Shown: positions 7,622-18,487 of the stretch, one piece after another
How the letters are laid out: each line of letters starts with the position of its first letter
Position numbering within the stretch: the first letter of the stretch is position 1
Assembly (NCBI RefSeq): GCF_013114545.1
Contig: NZ_VTXI01000015.1
Coordinates: 1-64,000, forward strand
DNA from: Vibrio sp. RE86
Lineage (GTDB): Bacteria; Pseudomonadota; Gammaproteobacteria; Enterobacterales; Vibrionaceae
Direction of reading: 5' to 3'
Length of the DNA: 64,000 bases
Program-made: the position numbers and the translations under genes
Notes under the pieces: generated by a model
Told to the model about the DNA's origin: nothing
The model's input: the letters and a program-made list of their open reading frames with translations, nothing else
Databases searched by the model: none

Positions 7622-10195
7622 ATGCCAGCCGTGAAAGCCGATCAAAAACACACGCCAATGATGCAACAGTACCTCAAGCTCAAAGCTGAGAATCCAGATA
7701 TCCTGCTGTTCTATCGCATGGGCGATTTTTATGAGCTTTTCTATGATGATGCTAAACGCGCATCGCAGCTTCTGGATATTTCCTTAACCAAACGTGGCTC
7801 ATCGGGCGGTGAACCTATTCCTATGGCTGGTGTGCCGTACCATGCCGTTGAAGGTTACTTAGCGAAGCTGGTTCAACTGGGTGAGTCTGTAGCGATTTGT
7901 GAACAGATAGGCGATCCAGCAACGAGTAAAGGCCCTGTTGAGCGTGCGGTAGTCCGTATTGTCACACCGGGTACCGTCACCGATGAAGCACTGCTGTCAG
8001 AGCGTTTAGATAACCTGATCGGCGCCATTTACTACGACAACGGCAAGTTTGGTTACGCAACACTGGATGTGACATCTGGTCGTTTCCAATTAATGGAGCC
8101 AGAGACCGAAGAGGCAATGGCAGCTGAGCTGCAACGCACTTCTCCTCGCGAGCTACTCTTCCCTGAAGATTTTGAACCCGTACATTTGATGTCTTCACGC
8201 AATGGTAATCGTCGTCGCCCGGTATGGGAGTTTGAAATCGATACCGCCAAGCAGCAGCTAAACCAGCAGTTTGGCACTCGCGACTTGGTTGGTTTTGGCG
8301 TTGAACATGCCAAACACGGTCTATGCGCTGCGGGTTGTTTGATTCAATATGTCAAAGATACTCAGCGCACTGCCCTACCTCATATTCGTTCATTGACGTT
8401 TGATCGCCAAGATCATTCCGTCATTCTTGATGCAGCGACTCGTCGCAACTTAGAAATTACCCAGAACCTCGCTGGCGGGACAGACAATACCTTAGCGGAA
8501 GTAATGGATCACACGGCAACCGCGATGGGCAGCCGAATGCTGAAACGTTGGTTGCATCAGCCTATGCGTGATATCGATACGCTAAACCACCGCCTAGATG
8601 CGATCAGCGAACTCAAAGATGAAGCACTGTTTGGTGACTTACACCCTGTATTAAAACAGATTGGTGATATTGAACGTATTCTTGCTCGTCTTGCTCTGCG
8701 TAGTGCACGCCCACGTGATATGGCTCGTCTACGTTATGCGATGCAGCAACTGCCAGAACTTTCAGATTTAATGGGGTCACTGAATCACCCGTACCTTACT
8801 AAATTAGCTCAATACGCAGCTCCAATGGATGAAGTATGTGAGCTTTTAGAGCGGGCTATCAAAGAGAATCCACCTGTGGTCATTCGTGATGGTGGTGTCA
8901 TTGCTGAAGGTTACAACGAAGAGCTGGATGAATGGCGTAAGCTCGCAGACGGTGCAACAGAATATCTTGAGAAGATGGAACAAGAAGAGCGTGAACGTCA
9001 CGGCATTGATACGCTCAAAGTTGGTTATAACAATGTTCACGGGTTCTTCATTCAAGTTAGCCGTGGTCAAAGCCACTTAGTGCCACCTCATTATGTACGC
9101 CGTCAAACGTTGAAAAACGCAGAGCGTTACATCATTCCTGAACTGAAAGAGCATGAAGACAAAGTACTCAACTCGAAGTCAAAAGCTCTGGCGCTTGAAA
9201 AACAGCTTTGGGAAGAACTCTTCGATTTACTTCTACCTCATTTAGAGCAGCTGCAAAACTTAGCATCAGCGGTATCTCAAATCGATGTACTGCAAAACTT
9301 AGCTGAGCGAGCAGACAGCCTAGATTACTGCCGCCCAACACTCAGTAAAGAAGTAGGTATTCACATCCAATCAGGCCGACACCCTGTAGTCGAGCAAGTG
9401 ATGGATGAACCGTTTATTGCCAATCCGATCGATTTAAATCCGCAGCGTAAGATGTTGATAATCACGGGTCCAAACATGGGTGGTAAATCGACCTACATGC
9501 GTCAAACCGCACTGATTGCATTAATGGCTCATATTGGCTCTTACGTACCGGCTGAATCGGCACAAATTGGCTCGGTAGATCGTATCTTCACTCGTATTGG
9601 TGCATCGGATGACTTAGCTTCAGGTCGTTCAACGTTTATGGTCGAAATGACAGAAACGGCTAACATTCTCCACAACGCGACTGAAAACAGCTTAGTGTTG
9701 ATGGATGAAATTGGTCGCGGAACCAGTACCTATGATGGCCTATCTCTGGCTTGGGCAAGTGCTGAGTGGCTAGCGAAAGAGTTGGGGTCGATGACTCTGT
9801 TTGCGACTCACTACTTTGAGCTCACTGAGTTGCCAAACCAAATCCCACACCTTGCGAACGTGCACCTAGACGCCGTTGAGCATGGCGACAGCATCGCCTT
9901 TATGCACGCGGTACAAGAGGGCGCTGCGAGTAAATCTTACGGTCTTGCCGTAGCAGGTTTAGCAGGTGTACCTAAGAGTGTAATAAAGAACGCACGTGCT
10001 AAGCTGACTCAGCTTGAACAGCTAGGTAATAGCGAAGCATCTTCGACACCAAGTAGTGCTGTCGACATCGCCAATCAACTTAGCCTAATTCCTGAGCCAA
10101 GCGAAGTAGAAGAAGCGTTATCTAATATCGACCCAGATGACCTTACTCCTCGTCAGGCACTTGAAGAGCTTTATCGCTTGAAGAAGCTTCTTTAA
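7622..10195 (+). CDS. mutS: DNA mismatch repair ATPase MutS
   Basis: Recognises base mismatches and small loops and recruits MutL/MutH. The 857-aa protein has the mismatch-wedge motif with Phe36 and Glu38 (GDFYELF), connector, lever and clamp domains, Walker A GPNMGGKS at 616-623, [12 protein letters not shown] (Walker B/ABC-like signature region), and [11 protein letters not shown]. Near the C terminus QLSLIPEP resembles a beta-clamp binding motif, followed by the [21 protein letters not shown] tetramerisation helix region. The ATG at 7622 lacks a strong Shine-Dalgarno but matches the family N terminus in length. It is divergent from pncC. Confidence 0.98.
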   Translation: MPAVKADQKHTPMMQQYLKLKAENPDILLFYRMGDFYELFYDDAKRASQLLDISLTKRGSSGGEPIPMAGVPYHAVEGYLAKLVQLGESVAICEQIGDPATSKGPVERAVVRIVTPGTVTDEALLSERLDNLIGAIYYDNGKFGYATLDVTSGRFQLMEPETEEAMAAELQRTSPRELLFPEDFEPVHLMSSRNGNRRRPVWEFEIDTAKQQLNQQFGTRDLVGFGVEHAKHGLCAAGCLIQYVKDTQRTALPHIRSLTFDRQDHSVILDAATRRNLEITQNLAGGTDNTLAEVMDHTATAMGSRMLKRWLHQPMRDIDTLNHRLDAISELKDEALFGDLHPVLKQIGDIERILARLALRSARPRDMARLRYAMQQLPELSDLMGSLNHPYLTKLAQYAAPMDEVCELLERAIKENPPVVIRDGGVIAEGYNEELDEWRKLADGATEYLEKMEQEERERHGIDTLKVGYNNVHGFFIQVSRGQSHLVPPHYVRRQTLKNAERYIIPELKEHEDKVLNSKSKALALEKQLWEELFDLLLPHLEQLQNLASAVSQIDVLQNLAERADSLDYCRPTLSKEVGIHIQSGRHPVVEQVMDEPFIANPIDLNPQRKMLIITGPNMGGKSTYMRQTALIALMAHIGSYVPAESAQIGSVDRIFTRIGASDDLASGRSTFMVEMTETANILHNATENSLVLMDEIGRGTSTYDGLSLAWASAEWLAKELGSMTLFATHYFELTELPNQIPHLANVHLDAVEHGDSIAFMHAVQEGAASKSYGLAVAGLAGVPKSVIKNARAKLTQLEQLGNSEASSTPSSAVDIANQLSLIPEPSEVEEALSNIDPDDLTPRQALEELYRLKKLL

Positions 10196-10211
10196 TTAAT
10201 ACCGTCCACAA

Positions 10212-10250
10212 TAAAAAACGGCAGCCAATTGATGGGCTGCCGTTTTTATT
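10212..10250. terminator. Bidirectional terminator between mutS and lptG
   Basis: AAAAACGGCAGCC-N7-GGGCTGCCGTTTTT forms a strong stem with T runs on both strands, ending mutS (plus) and the lptFG operon (minus). Confidence 0.92.
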
Positions 10251-10264
10251 TGTACTTTTTGTTG

Positions 10265-11335
10265 TTAGAGCTTTCTTCTCAGGAGCATTAAAGCAATCGT
10301 GAGGAAAACCAAACTCGGCATTACAGCACCAAAGACAGGCGGAATGTTGTATACCAAACTCAATGGACCAAAGAACTCACTAGAAATATAGAAGGTAAAC
10401 CCTGCCACAACGCCTGACAAAATACGTGCGCCCATGGTTACGCTACGCAGTGGGCCAAAGATAAAGGAGAGAGCCATCAACATCATTACCGCGATTGAAA
10501 ACGGCTGAGTCACTTTTCGCCAGAAAGCTAATTCATAGCGAGATGGGTCTTGCTCTGAGGCTTTAAGGTAAGTCACGTAATCATACAATCCACCCAACGA
10601 CAGCTCTTCAGGTTTCACAGTAACTACCGCTAACTTATCCGGTGCCAGTGACGTCGTCCAACTGTATTCAGGTAACGTCTCTTTAGAGATTTCGATTTCA
10701 TCAACCATCTCTGTCACTTGAACGTCTTTCATCATCCAAGTGTTGTCAGCAACGAACTCTACTTTCTTAGCATGTACCACCGACTCTAGACGTTTGTTGT
10801 CGTCGAAACGCCACATGTTCATGCCATAAATCGTTTCGTCTTCGACCTTACCGATAAAAATAAAGTCATTGGCATCACGAGCCCAAACCCCGGTTCGTAC
10901 TGACATAATCGCGCCATTTGAGGTTGAAAACGCACGTAGATCACGCGCCGCTTTCTGTGCTTGTGGTGCGCCCCATTGACCAAGCAGTGTCACCATGATC
11001 ATCAGTGGTACTGCTGTTTTCAGAACCGACAAGCCGATATCGAGTTTTGAGAAACCCGCCGCCTGCATAACCACTAACTCAGAGCTTGACGCCAACATAC
11101 CAAGGCCGATCAGTGCACCAAGAAGCGCCGCCATTGGGAAAAACATCTCAATATCGCGAGGAATACTGAGTAGCACGTAGAATAGAGCTTGCAGTAAATC
11201 GTAGGTGCCTTGTCCAACTTTACGTAGCTGCTCCACGTACTTGATGATCGCAGACAGACCGACAAACGTTGCTAGCACCAGCGATGTTGTGGCAATGATA
11301 GTCTTGCCGATATAAAGATCGAGAATTTTAAACAC
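10265..11335 (-). CDS. lptG: LPS export permease LptG
   Basis: Inner-membrane permease that with LptF and the LptB2 ATPase extracts lipopolysaccharide and pushes it along the LptC-A-D bridge. The 356-aa protein begins MFKILDLYIGKTII, followed by a transmembrane segment. It has three predicted N-terminal helices, a periplasmic beta-jellyroll middle part (about residues 125-260) and three C-terminal helices ending LRRKL. The start is a GTG at 11335, three bases after the lptF stop, so the two are co-transcribed and probably translationally coupled. Confidence 0.95.
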   Translation of the reverse strand: MFKILDLYIGKTIIATTSLVLATFVGLSAIIKYVEQLRKVGQGTYDLLQALFYVLLSIPRDIEMFFPMAALLGALIGLGMLASSSELVVMQAAGFSKLDIGLSVLKTAVPLMIMVTLLGQWGAPQAQKAARDLRAFSTSNGAIMSVRTGVWARDANDFIFIGKVEDETIYGMNMWRFDDNKRLESVVHAKKVEFVADNTWMMKDVQVTEMVDEIEISKETLPEYSWTTSLAPDKLAVVTVKPEELSLGGLYDYVTYLKASEQDPSRYELAFWRKVTQPFSIAVMMLMALSFIFGPLRSVTMGARILSGVVAGFTFYISSEFFGPLSLVYNIPPVFGAVMPSLVFLTIALMLLRRKL

Positions 11336-11338
11336 GAC

Positions 11339-12451
11339 TTACGCTGCCTTCTTATTCTGTTTTTTCTGTCTGATTTTGTCTTTAAAGCGGCGAACAGGAA
11401 TACTGTCCATCGAGTTGATACCAATCGCAGTCAGTAACAATGCTGCATTGAGTGGCCACATACCGACAATCGTTGGAATCGAGCCATCTTCTAGCGCTGA
11501 TTTGGTCGCACTAATAGAGAGGAAGTACGCTAAGTAGATCAAAATAGCAGGCCCCATTTTGGCAAAGCGTCCTTGTCGAGGATTCACTGCCGACAGCGGT
11601 ACAACCAACATGGTTAACAATGGAATACAGACAACCAGTGAAATACGCCACTGCAATTCTGCTTTAGCACGAGGATCTGGATTCACCATCAACTCTGCTG
11701 TACTTAATGCTTCCCAGTCACGACCTTTGCGTTTCACATCTCGCTGGCCAATTAAACCTTCATACTGGTCAAACTCGGTCACCATGTAGTCAACTCGCGT
11801 AGGAACCCCTTCGTATCGAGTACCATCGTACATGCGAATTACTTGGCGACCGTCACTCAAGTCTTTTACTTCACCTGACTGAGAAAACGACACACTTGGC
11901 AAAATAGAATCACGTGGGCGCATTTGAGCAACGAATACATGTTTGAGTTGCTTGCCGTCGATGTCATCAATAAACACCACGGAAGATCCGTCAGGTGTTC
12001 CTTGGAAATGCCCTTTTTTCAGCAGGTCGACACTGTTCTCGGCCTCGACTTCTTCTTGTAGTTGCACCAACTTCTCTTGGCTGTAAGGCGCGAAGTAGAA
12101 AGAGTTAAAAGCGGCAATCAAACCAGTAATAACCGCTAAGTATAAAGCGGCACGAATCAGAAACTTATTACCGATACCTGTGGCATTCATTACGGTAATT
12201 TCACTTTCCGCGTACAGACGGCCAAAAGTCAGCAAAATACCCAAGAAAAGACTGAGCGGCAGCATCAATAATCCCATTGATGGCATGCTGAGCGCTACAT
12301 AATGCATGACCAAACTTGCGGGGATATCACCGTCGGATGCATCAGCTAATACTTTGATCAATTTTTGGCTGAGAAACACTAAAAAAAGGATAAAAAATAT
12401 CGCTAATTGGCTTTTGAGTGTCTCGCGGATCAAATATCTAACAATAATCAC
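11339..12451 (-). CDS. lptF: LPS export permease LptF
   Basis: Partner of LptG in the LptB2FG exporter. The N terminus MIIVRYLIRETLKSQLA and the motif ESEITVMNATGI are nearly identical to E. coli LptF. Six membrane segments (three N-terminal, three C-terminal) flank a periplasmic domain, and the C terminus is lysine-rich (RQKKQNKKAA). The start is GTG at 12451. It is divergent from pepA across 191 bp, an arrangement conserved in Enterobacteria and Vibrio. Confidence 0.95.
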   Translation of the reverse strand: MIIVRYLIRETLKSQLAIFFILFLVFLSQKLIKVLADASDGDIPASLVMHYVALSMPSMGLLMLPLSLFLGILLTFGRLYAESEITVMNATGIGNKFLIRAALYLAVITGLIAAFNSFYFAPYSQEKLVQLQEEVEAENSVDLLKKGHFQGTPDGSSVVFIDDIDGKQLKHVFVAQMRPRDSILPSVSFSQSGEVKDLSDGRQVIRMYDGTRYEGVPTRVDYMVTEFDQYEGLIGQRDVKRKGRDWEALSTAELMVNPDPRAKAELQWRISLVVCIPLLTMLVVPLSAVNPRQGRFAKMGPAILIYLAYFLSISATKSALEDGSIPTIVGMWPLNAALLLTAIGINSMDSIPVRRFKDKIRQKKQNKKAA

Positions 12452-12473
12452 GCTGAAATTACCTATACAAAAC

Positions 12474-12500
12474 TTGTTTTTTTAATTGAATCACTATAAT
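12474..12500 (+). promoter_or_regulatory. Candidate pepA promoter
   Basis: TTGTTT (12474-12479) and TATAAT (12495-12500) are separated by 15 nt, within the pepA/lptF divergent region. The short spacer and roughly 140-nt leader make it only a candidate. Confidence 0.4.
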
Positions 12501-12642
12501 TTCCCGTTGAACCTTTTATTTTTAAATTTTTTGGCTAACTGTTAATGCGCTTATTTAAGGATAGTTCCGACTAAGGAATCAACAAGTAAGACGCCATTAT
12601 CTAACATTTAGTTCTATTTGTCTTCAGGATGTAGGAGTACGC

Positions 12643-14151
12643 ATGGAGTTCAGTGTAAAAAGTGGCAGCCCAGAGAAACAGCGCAGCGCATGTATCGTTG
12701 TAGGCGTGTTCGAGCCACGTCGCCTTTCTCCAGTTGCTGAGCAGCTAGATAAAATCAGCGACGGCTATATTAGCTCATTGCTTCGCCGCGGTGATCTAGA
12801 AGGAAAACCGGGGCAGATGCTACTGCTTCATCAAGTACCAGGTGTGCTATCAGAGCGCGTTTTACTAGTAGGTTGTGGTAAAGAACGTGAACTTGGCGAA
12901 CGCCAGTACAAAGAAATTATTCAAAAGACGATCAACACGCTTAACGAAACAGGTTCTATGGAAGCAGTATGTTTCCTAACTGAACTTCACGTTAAAGGCC
13001 GTGACACATACTGGAAAGTACGTCAGGCGGTAGAAGCGACAAAAGATGGTCTTTACACATTCGATCAGTTCAAGAGCGTTAAGCCAGAAACTCGTCGTCC
13101 ACTTCGCAAACTGGTTTTCAACGTACCAACTCGTCGTGAACTGAACCTTGGCGAAAAAGCGATTGCACACGGTCTTGCTATCTCTTCAGGTGTAAGAGCT
13201 TCTAAAGATCTTGGCAACATGCCACCAAACATCGCAAACCCTGCTTACCTAGCTTCTCAAGCTCGTCGCCTAGCTGACGATTACGAGACAGTAACGACGA
13301 AAATCATCGGTGAGCAAGAGATGGAAAAACTGGGTATGACGTCATACCTAGCTGTTGGTCGTGGTTCTAAGAACGAATCTATGATGTCTATCATGGAGTA
13401 CAAGGGCAACCCAGATCCAGATGCGAAACCAATTGTACTGGTTGGTAAAGGCCTAACGTTCGATTCAGGCGGTATTTCACTTAAACCAGGCGAAGGCATG
13501 GATGAGATGAAGTACGACATGTGTGGTGCAGCATCTGTATTCGGTACAATGAAAGCGCTAGCTAAACTGAACCTGCCAATCAACGTTGTTGCGGTTCTTG
13601 CGGGTTGTGAAAACATGCCAGGTAGCAACGCTTACCGTCCAGGTGACATCCTAACAACTATGTCAGGTCAAACGGTTGAAGTGCTGAACACGGATGCAGA
13701 AGGTCGTCTGGTTCTTTGTGACGCACTGACTTACGTTGAGCGTTTCGAACCTGAGTGTGTGATTGACGTTGCAACGCTAACAGGTGCTTGTGTTATTGCA
13801 CTAGGCCACCATATCAGCGGTGTTATCTCAAACCACAACCCACTGTCTCATGAGCTAGTGAATGCATCTGAGCAAGCAAGTGACCGTGCATGGCGTCTAC
13901 CTATGGCAGACGAGTACCACGAGCAGCTGAAGAGCCCATTTGCCGATATGGCAAACATCGGTGGTCGCCCAGGCGGCACAATCACTGCAGGGTGTTTCCT
14001 ATCGAAATTTGCTAAGAAATACCACTGGGCACACGTCGACATCGCAGGTACTGCGTGGAAGTCAGGTGCAGCAAAAGGCTCAACAGGCCGTCCAGTCTCA
14101 ATGCTTGTCCAATTCTTGCTTAACCGCAGTGGCCAAGACGCAGAGGAATAA
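12643..14151 (+). CDS. pepA: Leucyl aminopeptidase PepA (M17)
   Basis: Hexameric two-metal aminopeptidase. In E. coli it is also a DNA-binding architectural protein for Xer recombination at cer/psi sites and for carAB repression. The 502-aa sequence shows the M17 metal and catalytic residues: Lys269 and Asp274 in [11 protein letters not shown], Asp292 in KYDMCGAA, and [10 protein letters not shown] carrying the last Asp/Glu ligands and catalytic Arg. AGGAG lies 5 nt before the ATG. Its role beside a pyrBI/argF region 12 kb away is suggestive for carbamoyl phosphate control, but only by analogy. Confidence 0.97.
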   Translation: MEFSVKSGSPEKQRSACIVVGVFEPRRLSPVAEQLDKISDGYISSLLRRGDLEGKPGQMLLLHQVPGVLSERVLLVGCGKERELGERQYKEIIQKTINTLNETGSMEAVCFLTELHVKGRDTYWKVRQAVEATKDGLYTFDQFKSVKPETRRPLRKLVFNVPTRRELNLGEKAIAHGLAISSGVRASKDLGNMPPNIANPAYLASQARRLADDYETVTTKIIGEQEMEKLGMTSYLAVGRGSKNESMMSIMEYKGNPDPDAKPIVLVGKGLTFDSGGISLKPGEGMDEMKYDMCGAASVFGTMKALAKLNLPINVVAVLAGCENMPGSNAYRPGDILTTMSGQTVEVLNTDAEGRLVLCDALTYVERFEPECVIDVATLTGACVIALGHHISGVISNHNPLSHELVNASEQASDRAWRLPMADEYHEQLKSPFADMANIGGRPGGTITAGCFLSKFAKKYHWAHVDIAGTAWKSGAAKGSTGRPVSMLVQFLLNRSGQDAEE

Positions 14152-14166
14152 TCCTCACATTGTTTA

Positions 14167-14189
14167 AAAGGGCCGCAAGGCCCTTTTTT
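14167..14189 (+). terminator. Terminator after pepA
   Basis: AAGGGCC-GCAA-GGCCCTT followed by TTTT lies 16 nt past the pepA stop. holC starts 32 nt later, so holC may rely on read-through or its own promoter. Confidence 0.85.
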
Positions 14190-14220
14190 GTATCTCTTGA
14201 TAAAGTAGGCTGAGGCAAGC

Positions 14221-14670
14221 ATGGCAAACGCAACGTTTTACATCATCACCCCTGACTCACCTCAAGCGAAAGCTGAGGGGTTTGGTGAGTATGTGCTATT
14301 TCTTGCCAAACACTTCGCCAAACAGAACGCTAAAGTTTACCTCAACTGCCACGACAAAGCGCATGCCGAACAGATCGCTGAGTTATTTTGGCAAGTCGAT
14401 GCCAAGGAATTTATCGCCCATAATCTTGTTGGAGAAGGGCCGAAATATGCAACCAACATTGAGATTGGTTACCAAGGAGTAAGACCTTCTTGGAACCGGC
14501 AGCTTGTAATAAATTTGGCGGAAAATGAGACAACCTTTGCGAACAAGTTTGCTGAGGTGGTAGACTTCGTCCCTTGCGAAGAAAAAGCCAAGCAACTGGC
14601 GCGAGAAAGATATAAAATCTACCGCCAAGCGGGCTATCAGCTACAAACGATTGAGATCGCACACAGCTAG
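14221..14670 (+). CDS. holC: DNA polymerase III subunit chi
   Basis: Chi bridges the clamp loader (through psi, HolD) to single-strand binding protein at the replication fork. The 149-aa protein has the chi N terminus (MANATFYIITPDS), the LAKHFAKQNAKVYLNCHD segment and a C-terminal REARYKIYRQAGYQL-like helix (here ARERYKIYRQAGY). GAGG lies 5 nt before the ATG. The pepA-holC-valS order is conserved in gammaproteobacteria. Confidence 0.95.
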   Translation: MANATFYIITPDSPQAKAEGFGEYVLFLAKHFAKQNAKVYLNCHDKAHAEQIAELFWQVDAKEFIAHNLVGEGPKYATNIEIGYQGVRPSWNRQLVINLAENETTFANKFAEVVDFVPCEEKAKQLARERYKIYRQAGYQLQTIEIAHS

Positions 14671-14772
14671 CAGCAACAAAATATGCAACCGGTCAATCTT
14701 TATAGTTAAGCTCTCCACTTAGAGAGTTCACTTATAATGATTGACTACGATTACCATCAACGTATCCAGTAA

Positions 14773-17655
14773 ATGAGTACTATGGAAAAGACATACAACC
14801 CAACTTCAATCGAACAAGCTTTATATCAAGCTTGGGAAGAGAAAGGCTACTTCAAGCCACACGGTGACACGACGAAAGAAGCTTACAGCATCATGATCCC
14901 GCCACCGAACGTCACTGGTAGCCTACACATGGGCCACGCGTTCCAAGATACGATCATGGATACTCTAATCCGTGCTGAACGTATGAAAGGTAAGAATACC
15001 CTTTGGCAGGTAGGTACAGACCACGCTGGTATCGCAACTCAGATGGTTGTAGAGCGCAAGATCGCTGCAGAAGAAGGCAAAACTAAACACGATTACGGTC
15101 GTGATGCTTTCATCGACAAAATCTGGGAATGGAAAAACGAATCTGGCGGCACTATCACTAAGCAGCTTCGTCGCCTAGGCGCATCTGTAGACTGGGACCG
15201 TGAGCGTTTCACTATGGATGATGGCCTATCTAACGCTGTTCAAGAAGTGTTTGTTCGTCTATACGAAGAAGACCTAATCTACCGTGGTAAGCGTCTAGTA
15301 AACTGGGATCCAAAACTACACACTGCAATTTCTGATCTTGAAGTTGAAAACAAAGACAAAAAAGGCCACATGTGGCACTTCCGCTACCCGCTAGCAAATG
15401 GCGTGAAAACGGCTGAAGGTAAAGACTACATTGTTGTTGCGACGACTCGTCCAGAGACAATGCTTGGTGATACTGGTGTTGCTGTAAACCCAGAAGATCC
15501 TCGTTACAAAGATCTTATCGGTAAAGAGATCCTACTTCCTATCGTTAACCGTCTGATCCCTATCGTAGGTGATGAGCACGCAGATATGGAAAAAGGCACA
15601 GGTTGTGTGAAAATCACTCCTGCACACGATTTCAATGACTACGAAGTTGGTAAACGTAACAACCTACCAATGATCAACATCCTAACTTTCAACGCAGACA
15701 TCCGTGATGCGGCTGAAATCTTCACTACTAACGGTGAAGCGAGCGATGTTTACTCAACTGAACTACCTGCTAAGTACCACGGCATGGAGCGTTTTGCTGC
15801 ACGTAAAGCGATCGTTGCTGAGTTTGAAGAACTAGGTCTTCTTGATGAAATCAAAGATCACGACCTAACAGTTCCTTACGGCGACCGTGGTGGCGTGGTT
15901 ATCGAACCAATGCTAACTGACCAATGGTACGTGCGCGCTGCACCTCTTGCTGAGCCTGCAGTTAAAGCAGTTGAAGATGGTGAAATCCAATTCGTTCCTA
16001 AACAGTACGAAAACATGTACTTCTCTTGGATGCGTGACATTCAAGACTGGTGTATCTCTCGTCAGCTTTGGTGGGGTCACCGTATCCCTGCATGGTATGA
16101 CAACGATGGCAATGTATACGTAGGCCGTACTGAAGAAGAAGTACGTGCAAACAACAACCTTGCACCAGTCGTGGTTCTTCGCCAAGACGACGACGTACTT
16201 GATACATGGTTCTCTTCTGCGCTATGGACTTTCGGTACTCAAGGCTGGCCTGAGCAAACTGAAGACCTGAAGACATTCCACCCTTCAGACGTTCTAGTAA
16301 CAGGCTTCGACATCATCTTCTTCTGGGTTGCACGTATGATCATGATGACCATGCACTTCAACAAAGATGAAAACGGTAAGTCGCAAGTACCATTCAAGAC
16401 AGTTTACGTAACGGGTCTAATCCGTGACGAAAACGGTGACAAGATGTCGAAGTCTAAAGGTAACGTACTTGACCCTATCGACATGATCGATGGTATCGAC
16501 CTTGAGTCTCTAGTAGAGAAGCGTTGTGGCAACATGATGCAGCCTCAGCTAGCGAAGAAGATCGAGAAGAACACGCGTAAGACTTTCGAAAACGGTATCG
16601 AACCATACGGTACTGACGCACTGCGTTTCACTCTTGCTGCTATGGCTTCTACTGGCCGTGACATCAACTGGGATATGAAGCGTCTTGAAGGTTACCGTAA
16701 CTTCTGTAACAAGCTATGGAACGCGAGCCGTTACGTACTGATGAATACAGAAGAGCACGACTGTGGCATGTCACTATCTGCTGAAGACCGTGCAAACATG
16801 GAATTCTCTCTAGCGGATAAGTGGATTGAATCTCAGTTTGAACTAGCTGCGAAAGAGTTTAACGCTCACCTAGACAACTTCCGTCTAGACATGGCAGCAA
16901 ACACGCTTTACGAATTCATCTGGAACCAATTCTGTGACTGGTACCTAGAGCTAACTAAACCGGTTCTTTGGAAAGGTACAGAAGCTCAGCAGCAAGCAAC
17001 TCGCTACATGCTGATCACTGTTCTAGAGAAGACGCTACGTCTTGCTCACCCAGTGCTTCCTTACATCACTGAATCTATCTGGCAGAGCGTTAAGCCACTA
17101 GTAGACGGTGTTGAAGGTGAAACTATCATGCTTCAAGCGCTTCCTCAGTTTAACGAAGAGAACTTCGACGCTGAGATCGTAGAAGACATCGAATGGGTTA
17201 AGACTTTCATCACGGCTATCCGTAACCTACGTGCGGAATACGACATTGCACCTAGCAAAGGTCTAGAAGTGATGATCAAAGTTGCTAATGAGAAAGACGC
17301 AGCGCGTATCGAAGCGAACAAGGTCGTTCTGAACTCTCTTGCTAAGCTAGATAGCCTAACTGTTCTTGCAGACGACGCTGAAACTCCAGCATGTGCGACT
17401 AAGCTAGTGGGTCAATCTGAGCTGATGATCCCAATGGCCGGTCTTATCGATAAAGATGCAGAACTTGCTCGTCTTGATAAAGAAGTGCAGAAAACGCACG
17501 GCGAAATCAAACGCATCGAAGGCAAGCTAGGTAACGAAGGTTTCGTTGCTAAAGCACCTGAAGCGGTTATCGCTAAAGAGCGTGAGAAGCTAGTAGGCTA
17601 CCAAGAGACACTAGCGAAGCTTGAAGAACAGAAAGCAACAATTGCTGCGCTATAA
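14773..17655 (+). CDS. valS: Valyl-tRNA synthetase
   Basis: Class I synthetase charging tRNA-Val with post-transfer editing of threonine. The 960-aa protein shows the HIGH-type motif HMGH at 52-55 ([15 protein letters not shown]), the editing CP1 domain with [25 protein letters not shown] at 557, and a C-terminal coiled coil (about 885-955) that contacts tRNA. MEKTYNP three codons later aligns with the E. coli start, so 14782 is an alternative; neither has a strong Shine-Dalgarno. Codon use is strongly biased to a few codons, as expected for a highly expressed gene. Confidence 0.98.
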   Translation: MSTMEKTYNPTSIEQALYQAWEEKGYFKPHGDTTKEAYSIMIPPPNVTGSLHMGHAFQDTIMDTLIRAERMKGKNTLWQVGTDHAGIATQMVVERKIAAEEGKTKHDYGRDAFIDKIWEWKNESGGTITKQLRRLGASVDWDRERFTMDDGLSNAVQEVFVRLYEEDLIYRGKRLVNWDPKLHTAISDLEVENKDKKGHMWHFRYPLANGVKTAEGKDYIVVATTRPETMLGDTGVAVNPEDPRYKDLIGKEILLPIVNRLIPIVGDEHADMEKGTGCVKITPAHDFNDYEVGKRNNLPMINILTFNADIRDAAEIFTTNGEASDVYSTELPAKYHGMERFAARKAIVAEFEELGLLDEIKDHDLTVPYGDRGGVVIEPMLTDQWYVRAAPLAEPAVKAVEDGEIQFVPKQYENMYFSWMRDIQDWCISRQLWWGHRIPAWYDNDGNVYVGRTEEEVRANNNLAPVVVLRQDDDVLDTWFSSALWTFGTQGWPEQTEDLKTFHPSDVLVTGFDIIFFWVARMIMMTMHFNKDENGKSQVPFKTVYVTGLIRDENGDKMSKSKGNVLDPIDMIDGIDLESLVEKRCGNMMQPQLAKKIEKNTRKTFENGIEPYGTDALRFTLAAMASTGRDINWDMKRLEGYRNFCNKLWNASRYVLMNTEEHDCGMSLSAEDRANMEFSLADKWIESQFELAAKEFNAHLDNFRLDMAANTLYEFIWNQFCDWYLELTKPVLWKGTEAQQQATRYMLITVLEKTLRLAHPVLPYITESIWQSVKPLVDGVEGETIMLQALPQFNEENFDAEIVEDIEWVKTFITAIRNLRAEYDIAPSKGLEVMIKVANEKDAARIEANKVVLNSLAKLDSLTVLADDAETPACATKLVGQSELMIPMAGLIDKDAELARLDKEVQKTHGEIKRIEGKLGNEGFVAKAPEAVIAKEREKLVGYQETLAKLEEQKATIAAL

Positions 17656-17680
17656 TCTCTAGTAGCATGTGCTAAAAATT

Positions 17681-17716
17681 AAAAAGGCTTGCCATTCACC
17701 GGCAAGCCTTTTTTAT
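17681..17716. terminator. Bidirectional terminator between valS and the prepilin gene
   Basis: AAAAAGGCTTGCC-N8-GGCAAGCCTTTTTT has T runs on both strands, serving valS (plus) and the converging prepilin gene (minus). Confidence 0.9.
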
Positions 17717-17731
17717 AGATTAAATTATGAT

Positions 17732-18289
17732 CTAATTCTGTCTCTCAAGAGTACCATTTTCAGAGTCATAGTTGAGTACAGGGCTGTTTAAACCTTGTCT
17801 TGATGCCACATAATAAAAATCGCACTGCCCCCAACCGCTACCGTAAGCCACGACAACGTCAAAACTCTCTGCTGCCTCTATTAAGTTGGCATCAGATATC
17901 GTAATAGATGAAGTATTATATGATGGAGAGTTACTCAAAACTCCCTCCCAAATCTGCAAACAATCAGCAAAGTCACTCGTCCGCCCATCAGGAGTACCAC
18001 TGGAAGCAGGGTAACAAGTACCAATCGCTGCAGCAGTCACACCCTCAATCTGAACTAATAAGTGATCACTCGCTTGGCCACCGGTGATAACACTATCACC
18101 GCCATTCATCACACAAGAAGCCTCAAACAGAGATAAACCAGACCGAAAAGCAGAAAAAATTCCATTAGCTGCCGATTCATGGGCATCTTGAGACATGTTT
18201 AAGAAACGTGGGGCCGCTACTACAGCTAAAGTGCCAAGAATCACTATAACCACGACCAGTTCAATTAATGTGAATCCTTTCTCTCTCAT
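17732..18289 (-). CDS. Orphan type IV prepilin, MshA-like
   Basis: A pseudopilin or pilin precursor that would be cleaved and N-methylated by a PilD-type prepilin peptidase and inserted in the inner membrane. The start at 18289 ([19 protein letters not shown]) gives the short basic leader typical of type IV pilins; the open frame extends upstream to 18340 but adds a second hydrophobic run and is unlikely. The first 35 residues closely match MshA at 56705-57187 (same [15 protein letters not shown] and APRFLN), while the C-terminal domain with four cysteines is different. It stands alone between valS and a divergent binding-protein gene, with no assembly genes nearby. Function is unknown. Confidence 0.85.
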   Translation of the reverse strand: MREKGFTLIELVVVIVILGTLAVVAAPRFLNMSQDAHESAANGIFSAFRSGLSLFEASCVMNGGDSVITGGQASDHLLVQIEGVTAAAIGTCYPASSGTPDGRTSDFADCLQIWEGVLSNSPSYNTSSITISDANLIEAAESFDVVVAYGSGWGQCDFYYVASRQGLNSPVLNYDSENGTLERQN

Positions 18290-18487
18290 CTTCACCACAT
18301 TCCTTATCAATACAAAAGCCAGTATAAATAAGACATTCAATATGTAAAGTTTATGTACTTAGCATGTAAAACAAACAATTAGTAAAAATCAACTCTCGCT
18401 GATGCTCTTACCTCTGTATGCTTTTTAATTGTACTCAGCTGTGACTTTCTTCTAACTTTATAAGAGAAACTGTAAACAGGAATGCCT

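Noticed and set aside
18290..18340. Longer start of the orphan prepilin
   Set aside because: It places an extra hydrophobic run before the basic leader, which is incompatible with a type IV prepilin leader.
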